Positions 45,749 through 56,692 of a stretch of DNA of 64,000 nt are shown piece after piece. Position 1 is the first letter of the stretch; every line of letters starts with the position of its first letter. The notes beneath the pieces were generated by a model that saw only the letters and a program-made list of their open reading frames with translations, was not told where the DNA came from and searched no databases. Position numbers and translations under genes: made by a program. Source of the stretch: Arcobacter cryaerophilus gv. crypticus (GTDB lineage: Bacteria; Campylobacterota; Campylobacteria; Campylobacterales; Arcobacteraceae); assembly GCF_002993025.1 (NCBI RefSeq), contig NZ_NXGI01000012.1, positions 93,879 to 157,878 of the forward strand, read 5' to 3'.

Positions 45749-47812
45749 TTGAACAAAAAAAGAAATATATTTTTAATTATCATTGCATTTATTATTTCAA
45801 CTTTTTTTGCAATAATATTAACAAATTATTATATAAATGAAAAACAAAAACAGCTTCTAAACTCAATATATCAAACTACACATAAAAATACTTTTGAAAA
45901 AACACAAAATTTAATTAATGATAAAAAAAATACCTCTTTAGCCATCGCAATTTCTCTATCAAAAGATGAAAACTTATATACACATTTAAAAAACAAAGAG
46001 TTTGAAAAGTTAAATTATGTACAAATTGCAAAATTAATAGAAGAGTATTCAAAGTATAAAAATGTTTGGATTCAAATTTTTGATAATAACTTAAATAGTG
46101 CATATAGGTCGTGGACAAATATAAGAGGAAGCCTTAACTTTAGACCTGATTTAAAGAAAATAGAAGCTTTAAAAAAGATTTCAACTTCGATTAGTGCTGG
46201 ACTTTTTAATGTAGGAATAAAAGCAAGAGTTCCTATTTTTGATGAAAATAATAATTTTTATGGAGCATTAGAAGTTGTTACTCATTTTGATTCAATTTCA
46301 GAAGATTTATTAAAAAACAGTATCTCTCCTATTGTAATAGGAGATAAAAGTATTAGAAAAAATTTGACAAATCCTCTTTTATCAAAACTTTTTATAGATG
46401 ATTACTATATTGCTAATGAAAATGTTGATATGAATTTATACAACTACATAAAAGAAAATGGTATTGAAAAATATATAAATATAGATGATTTTATTGTAGA
46501 AAATGATTATTTAATCTCAAAATATCCACTTTTTGATGAAAATGGCAACAATTTAGCATATATACTAAATTTTATAGAGTTAAATAGCATAAGTATAGAA
46601 AATATAAAGCATATAAAAACTCAAACAATTTTAGGAACATTTATAGCACTCATTGTCTTATTTACAGCGATTCTAATATATTATTTAAGAGATATAAAAT
46701 ATCAAAATAGTAAAAATAAAATTCTTTTAAACTCTCAACCAAATATTGTAATAATAACAAACGGAAAAGAGATTATAGATGCAAATAAACAACTATTATC
46801 ATTTTTTCCTTTAGTTAAAGATGTCGAAGAGTTCAAGGAAAAACATATTTGTATCTGCACTTTTTTTATAGATTTAGAAAAAGATGATTATGTTATCAAC
46901 AAAGATTATGATGGTAAAAATTGGGTTGAATATATATTTGAAAATCAAGATAAAAACTTTAAAGTTGCTATGAAAAATTCAAAAGATGAACTAAGACACT
47001 TTAGTGTAAAAACTTCTAGTGCAAAGATTGATTTATCTATTATTGTTACTTTTATTGATGTTACAAATGAAATTTTACAGCTAGAAAAAGAGAAAAATGA
47101 ACAAAAAACTCTATTTCAACAATCAAAAATAAATGCTATAGAGAATACTCTAAATAGCATAGCACATCACTGGAGACAACCTTTAAGTGTAATTAGTACA
47201 ATAGCAAGTGGAATGAAGCTAAAAGAAGAAATAGAAGAGCTAAATACAAAAGAGATTTTACTATCTTGCGATAAAATTATTTTTAATACAAACAAACTCT
47301 CAAATACAATAGAAAACTTTTCAAGTTTTTTTGAAAAAGACGAAACTATTACAAGTCACTCTTTGCTTGAAATGGTAGAAAATGTAATACTATTTTGTGA
47401 AACTATATTTGAAAAAAACTATATTGTTTGTGAATTTCAACATAGTGAAGATTTTATTATAAATTGTAATCAAAGTGATTTTTCTGACTCAATTTTAAAT
47501 ATTATTGATAACTCAATTTATGCACTAGTTCATAACAAGAATAAAGAAGATAGGTATATACTAATAAACTTTTCAAATAAAGTTTTATCAATAAAAGATA
47601 GCGCAAATGGGATAGAAGATGATATTATAACAAAAATTTGCGAACCATATTTTACTACAAAACATCAATCTTTTGGTGTAGGATTAGGACTTTTTACAAC
47701 AAATGAATTTTTTGTAAAAAATCTTCATTTTGAAATGGAATTTAAAAATGAAGATTTTGAGTATAAAAATAAAAAACTCAAAGGTTTAAATATTAATATA
47801 AATTTTAATTAA
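45749..47812 (+). CDS. Membrane sensor histidine kinase with Cache-like sensor
   Basis: This 687-residue kinase has TM1 (about 7-29), a periplasmic Cache-like sensor, TM2 (about 292-314), a PAS-like region, a phosphoacceptor helix (SIAHHWRQPLSVIST near residue 470) and an ATPase domain with G-box GVGLGLFTTNEFF. The sensor shares YKNxWxQI and YRSW with the HD-GYP protein at 4131, so both may detect the same compound. The start is TTG at 45749, with only a weak purine-rich region upstream; no ATG is available before TM1. No response regulator is adjacent, so it is an orphan kinase. Confidence 0.85.
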   Translation: MNKKRNIFLIIIAFIISTFFAIILTNYYINEKQKQLLNSIYQTTHKNTFEKTQNLINDKKNTSLAIAISLSKDENLYTHLKNKEFEKLNYVQIAKLIEEYSKYKNVWIQIFDNNLNSAYRSWTNIRGSLNFRPDLKKIEALKKISTSISAGLFNVGIKARVPIFDENNNFYGALEVVTHFDSISEDLLKNSISPIVIGDKSIRKNLTNPLLSKLFIDDYYIANENVDMNLYNYIKENGIEKYINIDDFIVENDYLISKYPLFDENGNNLAYILNFIELNSISIENIKHIKTQTILGTFIALIVLFTAILIYYLRDIKYQNSKNKILLNSQPNIVIITNGKEIIDANKQLLSFFPLVKDVEEFKEKHICICTFFIDLEKDDYVINKDYDGKNWVEYIFENQDKNFKVAMKNSKDELRHFSVKTSSAKIDLSIIVTFIDVTNEILQLEKEKNEQKTLFQQSKINAIENTLNSIAHHWRQPLSVISTIASGMKLKEEIEELNTKEILLSCDKIIFNTNKLSNTIENFSSFFEKDETITSHSLLEMVENVILFCETIFEKNYIVCEFQHSEDFIINCNQSDFSDSILNIIDNSIYALVHNKNKEDRYILINFSNKVLSIKDSANGIEDDIITKICEPYFTTKHQSFGVGLGLFTTNEFFVKNLHFEMEFKNEDFEYKNKKLKGLNININFN

Positions 47813-47871
47813 ACTTTTATTTTATCTTTTTTAGGTAAAATGCACAGATTATTGAAAAAAGGATTGTTTAT

Positions 47872-48561
47872 ATGCAAGATATTGAAGTTTTTGATTTAGT
47901 TATTATACTTATTACATTATTGCTTGGTTTAAAAGGACTTTTTAGAGGTTTAATAAAAGAAGTTTTTGGAATAGTTGGTATTGTTGGTGCTATTTTTGTG
48001 GCATCAAGAATTTCAACAGAAGTTGGCGGACTTTTAGCTCCTATTCTTGTAATAGAAAACCAATCAACGATAAAACTAATAGGTTTTGTAGTTTCTTTAA
48101 TTGCTGTTTGGCTTATTGTTTATAGTGCTGGTGTTGTTGTTAGTAAAATATTTAGTGCAAGTGGATTAGGAATTGTTGATAGAATATTTGGTCTTATATT
48201 TGGAATGTTAAAAATATTCCTTATTTTTTCTGTTATTGCTTATTCACTAAATCAAGTAGGATCATTTAAAAAAGTAATAGATGAAAAATTTAGTAAATCT
48301 TTTATGATGCCTCATTTACTTAGTGTTGGTTCTTACATAATAAAATTTGACACAACAGCAGTTGTAAATAGTATTGATAAAACTATTCAAAATGCAACAG
48401 ATAGTTCAGTTTCAATACAAAATGGTATCGAAGAAACAAAACAGAGCATAGAACCTGCTTTAAATGATATGAAAGAAAACATAGAGCAACTTGACAATTT
48501 AAAAGAAAATTTAGATAGTACAAAAGATAAGTTGCAAGATATTAGAAATAAAGAAGAATAA
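47872..48561 (+). CDS. CvpA-family membrane protein
   Basis: The 229-residue protein has four membrane helices with the CvpA pattern (FDLVIILITLLLGLKGLFRGLIKEVFG; GLGIVDRIFGLIFGMLKIFLIF). A hydrophilic coiled-coil tail of about 70 residues follows. CvpA is linked to envelope functions and colicin V production; its role is poorly defined. In Campylobacter jejuni the same gene precedes fur-lysS-glyA; here lysS follows after 11 bases with no fur. Confidence 0.85.
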   Translation: MQDIEVFDLVIILITLLLGLKGLFRGLIKEVFGIVGIVGAIFVASRISTEVGGLLAPILVIENQSTIKLIGFVVSLIAVWLIVYSAGVVVSKIFSASGLGIVDRIFGLIFGMLKIFLIFSVIAYSLNQVGSFKKVIDEKFSKSFMMPHLLSVGSYIIKFDTTAVVNSIDKTIQNATDSSVSIQNGIEETKQSIEPALNDMKENIEQLDNLKENLDSTKDKLQDIRNKEE

Positions 48562-48572
48562 GGATTTAAAAA

Positions 48573-50096
48573 TTGTTTGAAAATAGATTTATACAACAAA
48601 GAATAGAAAAAGCTCAAAATTTGCGAGATTTAGGAATAAATCCATATGCAAATGAGACAAAAAGAGAACTAAGTATACAAGATTATTTAACAAAAAATGA
48701 AGATATTTTTAATCTTGAAACAAAAAGAGATGAAAGCAGAAACTTTACAATAGCTGGAAGAATTAAGTTTTTTAGACTTATGGGGAAAGCTAGTTTTCTT
48801 AAACTAGAAGATGAAAGTGGGATGCTTCAAGTTTATGTTGCAAGAGATAATTTAGAGGAAAATTTTTATAACGATATTTTCAAAAAATATATTGAAGTTG
48901 GTGATATTATTGAAGTTAGAGGTTATCCATTCGTAACAGGACAAGGTGAGCTTTCGCTTCATGTTGATAGTTTAACAATTCTTACAAAAGCTATCTCACC
49001 ACTTCCAGAAAAATTTCATGGAATACAAGATAAAGAGCTAAGATATAGACAAAGATACTTAGATTTAATTATGAATAGTAGTGTTAGAGATACTTTTCAC
49101 ACAAGAAGTAAAGTTATAAGTTTAACAAGAAGATTTTTTGAAGATAAAGGCTTTTTAGAAGTTGAAACTCCTATGATGCACCCAATTGCTGGTGGAGCAA
49201 ATGCTAAACCATTTGTTACTCATCACAATGCTTTAGGAATTGATAGATTTTTAAGAATTGCTCCTGAGTTGTACTTAAAAAGATTAATAGTTGGTGGATT
49301 TGAAGCTGTATTTGAAATAAATAGAAACTTTAGAAATGAAGGAATGGATGCTACACATAATCCTGAATTTACATCAATTGAATTTTATTGGGCATATAAA
49401 ACTTATAAAGATTTAATTGTTATTACAAAAGAGTATTTTGCATATCTATTTAAAAATTTAAATCTTCCTACAACTTTACCTTATGGAGAACTTGAAGTAG
49501 ATTTTACAAATTTTAGTGAAATACCTCTTATTGAATCTTTATATAAAATTGGTGGTGTTCCACAAGAAATAGTTGAAGATAAAGAGAAAATTTTAGAGTT
49601 TTTAAAAGAAAATAAACTTGAAGCAAATGCAAAACTAAATCTTGGACAACTTCAAGGTGAACTTTTTGATGAATTTGTAGAAGATAAACTTATAAATCCA
49701 ACATTTATAACAGAGTATCCTGTAGAAATTTCACCACTTGCAAGAAGAAATGATGAAAAACCTCATTTAACAGATAGATTTGAACTTTTCATTGCTGGGC
49801 GTGAAATTGCAAATGCTTTTAGTGAGTTAAATGATCCAATTGACCAACTTCAAAGATTTGAAGGACAAATGGCAGCAAAAGATAGCGGAGATGATGAAGC
49901 TCACGAGATGGATGAAGATTTTGTAAATGCATTATCTTATGGTATGGCTCCAACAGCTGGTCAAGGAATTGGTATTGATAGACTTGTAATGATGCTTACA
50001 AATCAACACTCAATTAGAGATGTTTTACTTTTCCCTGCAATGAAACCTGTAAAACAAGATTTTGATCTATTATTAGATGAAAATGAAGAAAAATAA
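48573..50096 (+). CDS. lysS: Lysyl-tRNA synthetase, class II
   Basis: The 507-residue enzyme charges tRNA-Lys. An N-terminal OB-fold anticodon-binding domain is followed by the class II catalytic core, with motif 2 ([23 protein letters not shown] region) and motif 3 ([11 protein letters not shown]). The start is TTG at 48573 preceded by AAGGA; the protein then begins [14 protein letters not shown], as expected. Length is normal. Confidence 0.96.
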   Translation: MFENRFIQQRIEKAQNLRDLGINPYANETKRELSIQDYLTKNEDIFNLETKRDESRNFTIAGRIKFFRLMGKASFLKLEDESGMLQVYVARDNLEENFYNDIFKKYIEVGDIIEVRGYPFVTGQGELSLHVDSLTILTKAISPLPEKFHGIQDKELRYRQRYLDLIMNSSVRDTFHTRSKVISLTRRFFEDKGFLEVETPMMHPIAGGANAKPFVTHHNALGIDRFLRIAPELYLKRLIVGGFEAVFEINRNFRNEGMDATHNPEFTSIEFYWAYKTYKDLIVITKEYFAYLFKNLNLPTTLPYGELEVDFTNFSEIPLIESLYKIGGVPQEIVEDKEKILEFLKENKLEANAKLNLGQLQGELFDEFVEDKLINPTFITEYPVEISPLARRNDEKPHLTDRFELFIAGREIANAFSELNDPIDQLQRFEGQMAAKDSGDDEAHEMDEDFVNALSYGMAPTAGQGIGIDRLVMMLTNQHSIRDVLLFPAMKPVKQDFDLLLDENEEK

Positions 50097-50128
50097 TAAA
50101 ATCTGAAAAATAAAAATTGGAGAAATAA

Positions 50129-51391
50129 ATGAACTACATAACAAACGATAATTTAGAAGTAGCAGATAAAGAAGTATTTGAGATAATTGAAGCAGAACTA
50201 AAAAGACAAACAAATCATCTTGAGATGATTGCAAGTGAGAACTTTACATCTCCAGCAGTAATGCAAGCAATGGGTAGTGTATTTACAAATAAATATGCTG
50301 AAGGTTATCCATATAAAAGATATTATGGTGGATGTGAATTTGCTGATAAAGTAGAACAACTTGCAATTGATAGAGCTTGTGAAATATTTGGATGTTCTTA
50401 TGCAAATGTTCAACCTCATAGTGGAAGTCAAGCAAATGGTGCTGTATATGCAGCACTTCTTAAAGCTGGTGATAAAATCTTAGGAATGGATTTATCTCAT
50501 GGTGGACATTTAACTCATGGAAGTAAACCAAGCTTTTCAGGGCAAAACTACTCTGCATTTTATTATGGTGTTGAACTTGATGGAAGAATCAATTATGATA
50601 AAGTAGAAGAGATTGCAAAAATTGTTATGCCAAAAATCATTGTATGTGGTGCAAGTGCATATGCAAGAGAGATTGATTTTAAAAGATTTAGACAAATAGC
50701 AGACTCTGTTGGAGCTATTTTATTTGCAGATATTGCTCATATTGCAGGACTTGTAGCTGCAAATGAGCACCAAAGTCCATTTCCTCATGCTCATGTTGTA
50801 ACAACAACTACTCATAAGACTCTAAGAGGTCCAAGAGGTGGTATGATTATGACAAATGATGAAGATATTGCTAAAAAAATAAATAGTGCAATTTTTCCAG
50901 GACTTCAAGGTGGACCACTTGTTCATGTAATTGCTGCTAAAGCTGTTGCATTTAAAGAGATACTTGATCCAAAATGGAAAGATTATGCAAAACAAGTAAA
51001 AGCTAATGCAAAAGTACTAGGAGAAGTTCTAGTAAGTAGAGGTTATGATATAGTAAGTGGTGGAACAGATAATCACTTAGTTTTAGTATCTTTCTTAAAT
51101 AAACCATTCTCAGGAAAAGAAGCAGATGCAGCACTTGGAGATGCAGGAATAACTGTAAATAAAAATACAGTTCCAGGTGAGACAAGAAGTCCATTTGTAA
51201 CATCAGGAATTAGAATAGGAAGCCCAGCACTTACTGCAAGAGGAATGAAAGAAAAAGAGTTTGAATATATTGCAAATAAAATTTGTGATGTATTAGATAA
51301 TATTGAAGATAAAGAGTTACACAAAAAAATAAACAAAGAGCTTGAAGAGTTAGCTAGTAAGTTTGTGATTTACAGTAGTTCGACGTATTAA
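50129..51391 (+). CDS. glyA: Serine hydroxymethyltransferase
   Basis: GlyA interconverts serine and glycine, supplying one-carbon units on tetrahydrofolate. The 420-residue PLP enzyme has [42 protein letters not shown] and the Schiff-base lysine in [14 protein letters not shown]. It lies 32 bases after lysS, an association conserved in Campylobacterota. Confidence 0.96.
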   Translation: MNYITNDNLEVADKEVFEIIEAELKRQTNHLEMIASENFTSPAVMQAMGSVFTNKYAEGYPYKRYYGGCEFADKVEQLAIDRACEIFGCSYANVQPHSGSQANGAVYAALLKAGDKILGMDLSHGGHLTHGSKPSFSGQNYSAFYYGVELDGRINYDKVEEIAKIVMPKIIVCGASAYAREIDFKRFRQIADSVGAILFADIAHIAGLVAANEHQSPFPHAHVVTTTTHKTLRGPRGGMIMTNDEDIAKKINSAIFPGLQGGPLVHVIAAKAVAFKEILDPKWKDYAKQVKANAKVLGEVLVSRGYDIVSGGTDNHLVLVSFLNKPFSGKEADAALGDAGITVNKNTVPGETRSPFVTSGIRIGSPALTARGMKEKEFEYIANKICDVLDNIEDKELHKKINKELEELASKFVIYSSSTY

Positions 51392-51416
51392 TAAAGTTTA
51401 GAAGCAAGGAGTTATT

Positions 51417-52421
51417 ATGCAAATAATAGGTGATGATTTTGTAAAAAAAGTTCAACTAAAACAAGAAAAAGAAGAGCTTGAAAAAAAATTAAGTGAACTT
51501 GATGAAACAAGGATATCTATGGGAAATATAAATCTTACAAACAATCTAAATAATGCCTACAAAGGTATAGATAACAACGATGATATGAATGAGATGAATA
51601 GATTACAGCAAAATATCAATTATGATGATAGCAATGAATTTGACAATATTATGCTAAATCAACAACAAGGTGGAGAAGACAATAAGAAAAAATACTTAAT
51701 TTTAGGTATTGTTTTAGTAGTTCTTTTTTTACTAACAATAATTATTATAAGACTTCTAACAGGTGATTCAAAAAAAGAAGACCCGTTTACTTCAAATAGT
51801 CAAAACTCTTCTGAAATGAAAACTTTATCTGAAAATAGTGGTAATATAGAAGATAGATACCAAAGAATACTAGATGATAAAGCGAAAAAAGATAGCATAG
51901 AACCATCAACAAATCAACAAATTAATAGCTCAAATGATAGATTAGATATGATAAAAGAGACAAAAGAAGATGCTAAAATGGCTCAAAATGAAAATTTCTC
52001 AGATAACTCTATTCCAAATGAAGCTCTTGATGAAACTATAAAAAAGATTGAAGAGAAAAAACAGATTTCAAAAACATCTGAAACAAATGTAGCACCATCT
52101 ACAAAAACACAAGCTGAGCCAAAAAAATCTATAAGAGATTTAGTTGAAGGTAATTCTGGAGCAAAATCAACAAATCAAGAAACTACTGGAAGTGGTTACT
52201 TTATTCAAATTGGCGCATTTTCAAAAAGACCTAGTGAATCTTATTTAAAAAATATAACAAGCCAAGGTTTTAAATATAAAGTTATCCAAGAAGATGTAAA
52301 AGGTAGTACATTTAACAAACTTCTTATTGGTCCTTATAGCAGTAGAACAGCAGCATCAAATGATGTATCATCTGTTAAAAATAAGTTAAATATTCAAAAT
52401 ACTTTTATAGTAAATTATTAG
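51417..52421 (+). CDS. SPOR-domain membrane protein
   Basis: The 334-residue protein has a cytoplasmic N-terminal region, one membrane helix (about residues 92-113) and a low-complexity Ser/Asn/Lys periplasmic linker. A C-terminal SPOR domain (about 256-334, GYFIQIGAFSKRPSESYLKN ... LLIGPYSSRTAA) follows. SPOR domains bind denuded glycan strands at the division septum. It is positioned like the SPOR gene downstream of glyA in Campylobacter. Confidence 0.9.
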   Translation: MQIIGDDFVKKVQLKQEKEELEKKLSELDETRISMGNINLTNNLNNAYKGIDNNDDMNEMNRLQQNINYDDSNEFDNIMLNQQQGGEDNKKKYLILGIVLVVLFLLTIIIIRLLTGDSKKEDPFTSNSQNSSEMKTLSENSGNIEDRYQRILDDKAKKDSIEPSTNQQINSSNDRLDMIKETKEDAKMAQNENFSDNSIPNEALDETIKKIEEKKQISKTSETNVAPSTKTQAEPKKSIRDLVEGNSGAKSTNQETTGSGYFIQIGAFSKRPSESYLKNITSQGFKYKVIQEDVKGSTFNKLLIGPYSSRTAASNDVSSVKNKLNIQNTFIVNY

Positions 52422-52430
52422 TAGATATTT

Positions 52431-53843
52431 ATGAATTTTTATAGTAAAACTCTATTTTTAGACCAATTTACACCTGTTTCTATTTATGAAAAAACAAAAG
52501 CTCTTTATCCAAAAGAGCTTAGTTTTTTGTTTGAAAGTAGTATAAGTTCAAGTAATGATGGAAATTTTTCATATATAATAATTGGAGCAAGAGAGAGAAT
52601 TTGGTACAAAAACAATGAATGTTTTTTTAAAAATGAAATTGGAATAATAGAAAAAGTAGACAACAACCCTCTATTATTTTTAAAAAAGTATTATAAGAAT
52701 TTTGAAAAAAACATATATAAAGAAAAATCAAAAGAGCTAGGAATTGGCTTGATTGATGGATTTATTGGAAATGTTGGTTATGACATAGGAAAGGAGTTTG
52801 AACCAAAACTAAAAGCCTCTATGAACTCTTTAGAAGATGAGCTGAACATTCCTGATTTAGATTTAATAAGACCAAAGATAATATTGGCATTTTCCCACAA
52901 AACTTCAAAATTAGTAATCCTTACTTCAATGGATGAGTTGAAAAATGAGATTGAAAATATAGAAAAAGAGCTTTTAAAACCATATATTTATACTCCACTA
53001 AAAAAAGCAAAATTAATTGATAATGGGAAATTTAACTTTACCAAAGAAGAATTTTTTTCTATCGTTGAAAAATCAAAAGAGATGATAAGAGCTGGAGATA
53101 TATTTCAGATTTTAATCTCAAATAGATTTACTCAACAAGCAGTTGTTGATAGTCTATCTTTTTATAGAGCATTAAGAAGTAAAAATCCAAGTCCATATCT
53201 TTATTTATTAAAGTTTGAAGATTTTAGTATTGCAGGAAGTAGTCCAGAAGTTATGATTAGATTAATAGATGGTCACCTACTTTTAAGACCAATAGCAGGT
53301 ACAAGAAAAAGAGGCTCTACTTTAGAAAAAGATTTAGAGATGGAAAATGAACTAATAAACGACAAAAAAGAGAGAGCCGAACATCTAATGCTTGTTGATT
53401 TAGGAAGAAATGATGTTGGAAGAGTTGCACGTGCTGGAAGTGTAAAAGTAACAGAGCTTATGAGAATAGAAAGATACTCTCATGTTATGCATATAGTTTC
53501 AGATGTTGAAGCAATTTTAGATGAAAAATACGATATGTTTGACCTATTTATGGCAACATTTACAGCAGGAACAATGACAGGAGCTCCAAAAATAAGAGCT
53601 ATGGAATTAATAGCAAATTTTGAAAAAATAAAAAGAAATTTCTACTCTGGAAGCATTGCTTACTTTGGGTTTGATGGAAATATGGATAGTGCAATAACTA
53701 TTCGAACTTCACTTTTAACAAAAGATAAAATAATTTTCCAATCAGGTGCTGGAATTGTTGCAGACTCTATAAATGAAGATGAGTATTTAGAAGTTCACAA
53801 TAAACTAGCAGCAAATATTGCAACATTAAAAGATTTATCGTAA
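52431..53843 (+). CDS. trpE: Anthranilate synthase component I
   Basis: The 470-residue chorismate-using enzyme has the N-terminal tryptophan-binding-type segment ([18 protein letters not shown]) and the catalytic block [50 protein letters not shown] and [17 protein letters not shown]. It makes anthranilate with a glutamine amidotransferase, TrpG, which is not nearby. The N-terminal motif favours TrpE over aminodeoxychorismate synthase PabB, but PabB is not excluded. Confidence 0.82.
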   Translation: MNFYSKTLFLDQFTPVSIYEKTKALYPKELSFLFESSISSSNDGNFSYIIIGARERIWYKNNECFFKNEIGIIEKVDNNPLLFLKKYYKNFEKNIYKEKSKELGIGLIDGFIGNVGYDIGKEFEPKLKASMNSLEDELNIPDLDLIRPKIILAFSHKTSKLVILTSMDELKNEIENIEKELLKPYIYTPLKKAKLIDNGKFNFTKEEFFSIVEKSKEMIRAGDIFQILISNRFTQQAVVDSLSFYRALRSKNPSPYLYLLKFEDFSIAGSSPEVMIRLIDGHLLLRPIAGTRKRGSTLEKDLEMENELINDKKERAEHLMLVDLGRNDVGRVARAGSVKVTELMRIERYSHVMHIVSDVEAILDEKYDMFDLFMATFTAGTMTGAPKIRAMELIANFEKIKRNFYSGSIAYFGFDGNMDSAITIRTSLLTKDKIIFQSGAGIVADSINEDEYLEVHNKLAANIATLKDLS

Positions 53844-53866
53844 ACAAAAGAAAAAGAGGAAAAAAT

Positions 53867-54649
53867 ATGCTTTTAGGTGTAAATATTGACCATATAGCAA
53901 CTCTAAGAGAGGCTAGAAAAATAAATGATCCAAATCCACTAGATGCTGTTAGTATTTGTAAACTTGCAGGTGCAGATCAAATAACTATTCATTTAAGAGA
54001 AGATAGAAGACATATCCACGATTTAGATGCAAAAGCTATAATCGAACAATCAGCACTTCCAATAAATTTAGAGTGTTCTATTAATAGTGATATTATAGAT
54101 ATTGTTTGTAATTTAAAACCATATAGAGTAACTTTGGTACCTGAAAATAGAGCAGAAGTAACAACTGAAGGTGGTCTTGATTTGGAAAATAATTTCCAAA
54201 AAATAAGCCGTACAATAGAGCAATTAAAATCAAATGATATTGAAGTTTCACTTTTCATAGACCCTACTTTAAAATCAATAGAACTTTCAAATATGTTAGG
54301 AGCCTCTTGGGTAGAGCTTCACACAGGAACTTTTGCAAATATCTATGCTATGTTACATACAAATTTAAAACATACTCAACACTCAATAAAAGAGTTAGAA
54401 CTTCCAAAAGAAAAACTTAAAGACAAATTAGAAAAAAGTTTAGAAAATATCAAAATATCTTCAGGCTATGCTGTAAATTTAGGCTTAAAAGTCGCAGCTG
54501 GTCATGGATTAAATTATCAAAATATAAGAAATATTTGTGAAATAAAAGATATTATTGAGTTAAATATAGGTCAAAGTATTATTGCAAGATCTGTTTTTAC
54601 AGGACTATCTTCTGCAATAGTTGAGATGAGAAATCTTATTTCAAAATGA
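53867..54649 (+). CDS. pdxJ: Pyridoxine 5'-phosphate synthase
   Basis: PdxJ condenses 3-amino-2-oxopropyl phosphate and deoxyxylulose phosphate into pyridoxine phosphate. The 260 residues show LGVNIDHIATLREAR, GADQITIHLREDRRHI, LVPENRAEVTTEGGLD and VAAGHGLNY. The 3' end overlaps pdxA as ATGA, pairing the last two steps of the DXP-dependent B6 pathway. Confidence 0.96.
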   Translation: MLLGVNIDHIATLREARKINDPNPLDAVSICKLAGADQITIHLREDRRHIHDLDAKAIIEQSALPINLECSINSDIIDIVCNLKPYRVTLVPENRAEVTTEGGLDLENNFQKISRTIEQLKSNDIEVSLFIDPTLKSIELSNMLGASWVELHTGTFANIYAMLHTNLKHTQHSIKELELPKEKLKDKLEKSLENIKISSGYAVNLGLKVAAGHGLNYQNIRNICEIKDIIELNIGQSIIARSVFTGLSSAIVEMRNLISK

Positions 54650-55572
54650 CAACTCTTCCTAAAATTGCTATTAGTATTGGAGATTTAAACGGTATTGGTG
54701 TAGAAATTGCATTAAAATCTCACGATACTATAAAAAAAATTTGCCAACCTATATATTGCATAAATCGCCAAATGCTTGAACAAGCTTCTATGCTTTTAGG
54801 AGTTCCCATTCCTAATGATTTTATGCTACATGAGACTTTTGGTGACTTCGAAATATTACCTTCAAAAACTACAAAAGAATCTGGTATTTTTTCATATCTA
54901 TCTTTTATGGATGCAATAAATCTTGCAAATATAAAAAGTGTAGATGCAATTTGTACTTTGCCAATAAACAAAGAATCATGGGGAAAAGCAAAGCTAAAAT
55001 ATAAGGGTCATACAGAGGTTTTAAGAGATTTTTATAATAAAGATGCAATTATGATGCTAGGTTGCCAAAAGATGTATGTAGCACTATTTACAGAACATAT
55101 TGCTTTAAAAAATGTTGCAAAAAGTATAAAAACAAAAAAGCTTATTAATTTTTTAAAAAATTTTCACTCTTGCACAAATGCAAAAAAAGTAGCCGTTCTA
55201 GCACTAAATCCACATGCAGGAGATGGTGGAGTACTAGGAAAAGAAGAGAATAAAATCCAAAAAGCTATAAAAAAAGCAAATAAAATTTTAGGTGAAAATA
55301 TTTTCTCAAATCCGCTTGTTCCTGATACTGCTTTTTCTCCAAATAATAGAAAAAACTACAAATATTTTATTGCTATGTATCATGACCAAGGATTAACTCC
55401 ATTAAAAGCTCTATATTTTGATGAGAGTATAAATATTAGTTTAAATCTTCCAATTATAAGAACTAGTGTAGACCATGGAACAGCTTTTGATATAGCATAT
55501 AAAAATAAGAATCCAAATACAAAAAGCTATATAAATGCAATAAAAGAGGCGATAAACTTGAGTAAAAAATGA
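54646..55572 (+). CDS. pdxA: 4-hydroxythreonine-4-phosphate dehydrogenase
   Basis: PdxA oxidises 4-phosphohydroxythreonine to supply the substrate of PdxJ. The 308-residue protein has ISIGDLNGIGVEIALK, the metal-binding His in GHTEVLRD, NPHAGDGG, AMYHDQGLTPLK and TSVDHGTAFDIA. Substrate supply and consumption genes are coupled by the upstream overlap, and the 3' end overlaps the following ATPase gene by four bases. Confidence 0.95.
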   Translation: MTTLPKIAISIGDLNGIGVEIALKSHDTIKKICQPIYCINRQMLEQASMLLGVPIPNDFMLHETFGDFEILPSKTTKESGIFSYLSFMDAINLANIKSVDAICTLPINKESWGKAKLKYKGHTEVLRDFYNKDAIMMLGCQKMYVALFTEHIALKNVAKSIKTKKLINFLKNFHSCTNAKKVAVLALNPHAGDGGVLGKEENKIQKAIKKANKILGENIFSNPLVPDTAFSPNNRKNYKYFIAMYHDQGLTPLKALYFDESINISLNLPIIRTSVDHGTAFDIAYKNKNPNTKSYINAIKEAINLSKK

Positions 55573-56639
55573 AACTACTTGAAGAAAACTATGAAATAAA
55601 CTTCTCCAAAATAAATTTTTTTGATAGAAGAATAAAAATTGAACACAAAAAAACTATAATATGTGGAGCTTCAAAAGTTGGAAAATCTTATTTAGTATTT
55701 GATTTTTTAAGTAACTTTAAAAATGAAGAGTATTTATATATTGATTTTTTTGATTTAAGAAATAGTAATATAAACCAAGAGTTAAGCTTATTAAATGATT
55801 TTATATCTTTAAAAAATATAAGAGTTTTAGTTTTAGAAAATTTTAATAATGAATGTAAAATTCCAAATTGTGAAAATATAATTTTGACTTCTCAAAAGAA
55901 TATCGAATATAAAAATTTCAAAAAAATAGAACTTTTTGCCTTGGATTTTGAAGAGTATCTTATGTTTGATAATAAACATCAAAATATTACTCAAAGTTTC
56001 AATAATTTTTTAAAATATGGAAATTTACCACTTTCTATAAATATAGAAGAACATAAAAAAATATCAAAACTTCAAGATACTATAAAAATGAACTCAAAAG
56101 ATGATACAAGCTATGAAATTTTTAAAATTTTAATAGAAAATATTGATGAAAAAAAATCAATTTTCCAACTATTTAATCAATTAAAAATAAAAATAAAAAT
56201 TTCAAAAGATAGATTTTATGAAGAGTGCAAAGAGTTAGAAGATAAAAATTCTATTTTTTTTGTAGGAAAATACAATCAAGAGAAGAGTTTGAAAAAAATA
56301 TACTCTTATAATTATGCTTTTTTGGGTGCTATTAGTTTTTCAAAAAAATTTAAACAAGAGTTTTCAAATATGATTTTTTTGGAGCTTTTAAAAGAGAAAA
56401 AAACTATTTATTATCTTGACAACATTGATTTTTATATAAAAGAGGATAATTTAGCAATTGTTTGTATTCCTTTTTTTAATATTGAATTAAATTCAAATTT
56501 ACTAAAAAAAATTATAAAAAATGCCTTAGAGCTAAATATAGATAAAATAGAGATTATTACTATTTCAAATAATCAAAAAATAGATAATAAAAAAATAAAT
56601 ATTGAAACAATTGCATTTTATGAATGGGCTTTAATTTAG
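55569..56639 (+). CDS. AAA-type ATPase of unknown function (DUF4143/AAA_14-like)
   Basis: The 356-residue protein has a Walker A motif (ICGASKVGKS, near residue 33), a Walker B-like strand (IRVLVLENFN) and a sensor-like IILTSQKN. Then EEYLMF and a winged-helix-like region resemble AAA_14/DUF4143 ATPases. It overlaps pdxA by four bases, so it may be co-expressed with the B6 genes without a clear functional link. It is strongly enriched in Lys, Asn and Ile. Confidence 0.65.
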   Translation: MKLLEENYEINFSKINFFDRRIKIEHKKTIICGASKVGKSYLVFDFLSNFKNEEYLYIDFFDLRNSNINQELSLLNDFISLKNIRVLVLENFNNECKIPNCENIILTSQKNIEYKNFKKIELFALDFEEYLMFDNKHQNITQSFNNFLKYGNLPLSINIEEHKKISKLQDTIKMNSKDDTSYEIFKILIENIDEKKSIFQLFNQLKIKIKISKDRFYEECKELEDKNSIFFVGKYNQEKSLKKIYSYNYAFLGAISFSKKFKQEFSNMIFLELLKEKKTIYYLDNIDFYIKEDNLAIVCIPFFNIELNSNLLKKIIKNALELNIDKIEIITISNNQKIDNKKINIETIAFYEWALI

Positions 56640-56658
56640 GATTATTATTCTTTTATGA

Positions 56659-56664
56659 TATAAT
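56659..56664 (+). promoter_or_regulatory. -10 box for diguanylate cyclase
   Basis: GATATAAT (core 56659-56664) lies 29 bases before the ATG at 56693, giving the cyclase its own promoter. No matching -35 is evident. Confidence 0.5.
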
Positions 56665-56692
56665 TTCCTTATAATTTTAAAAAGTAGTTGAT

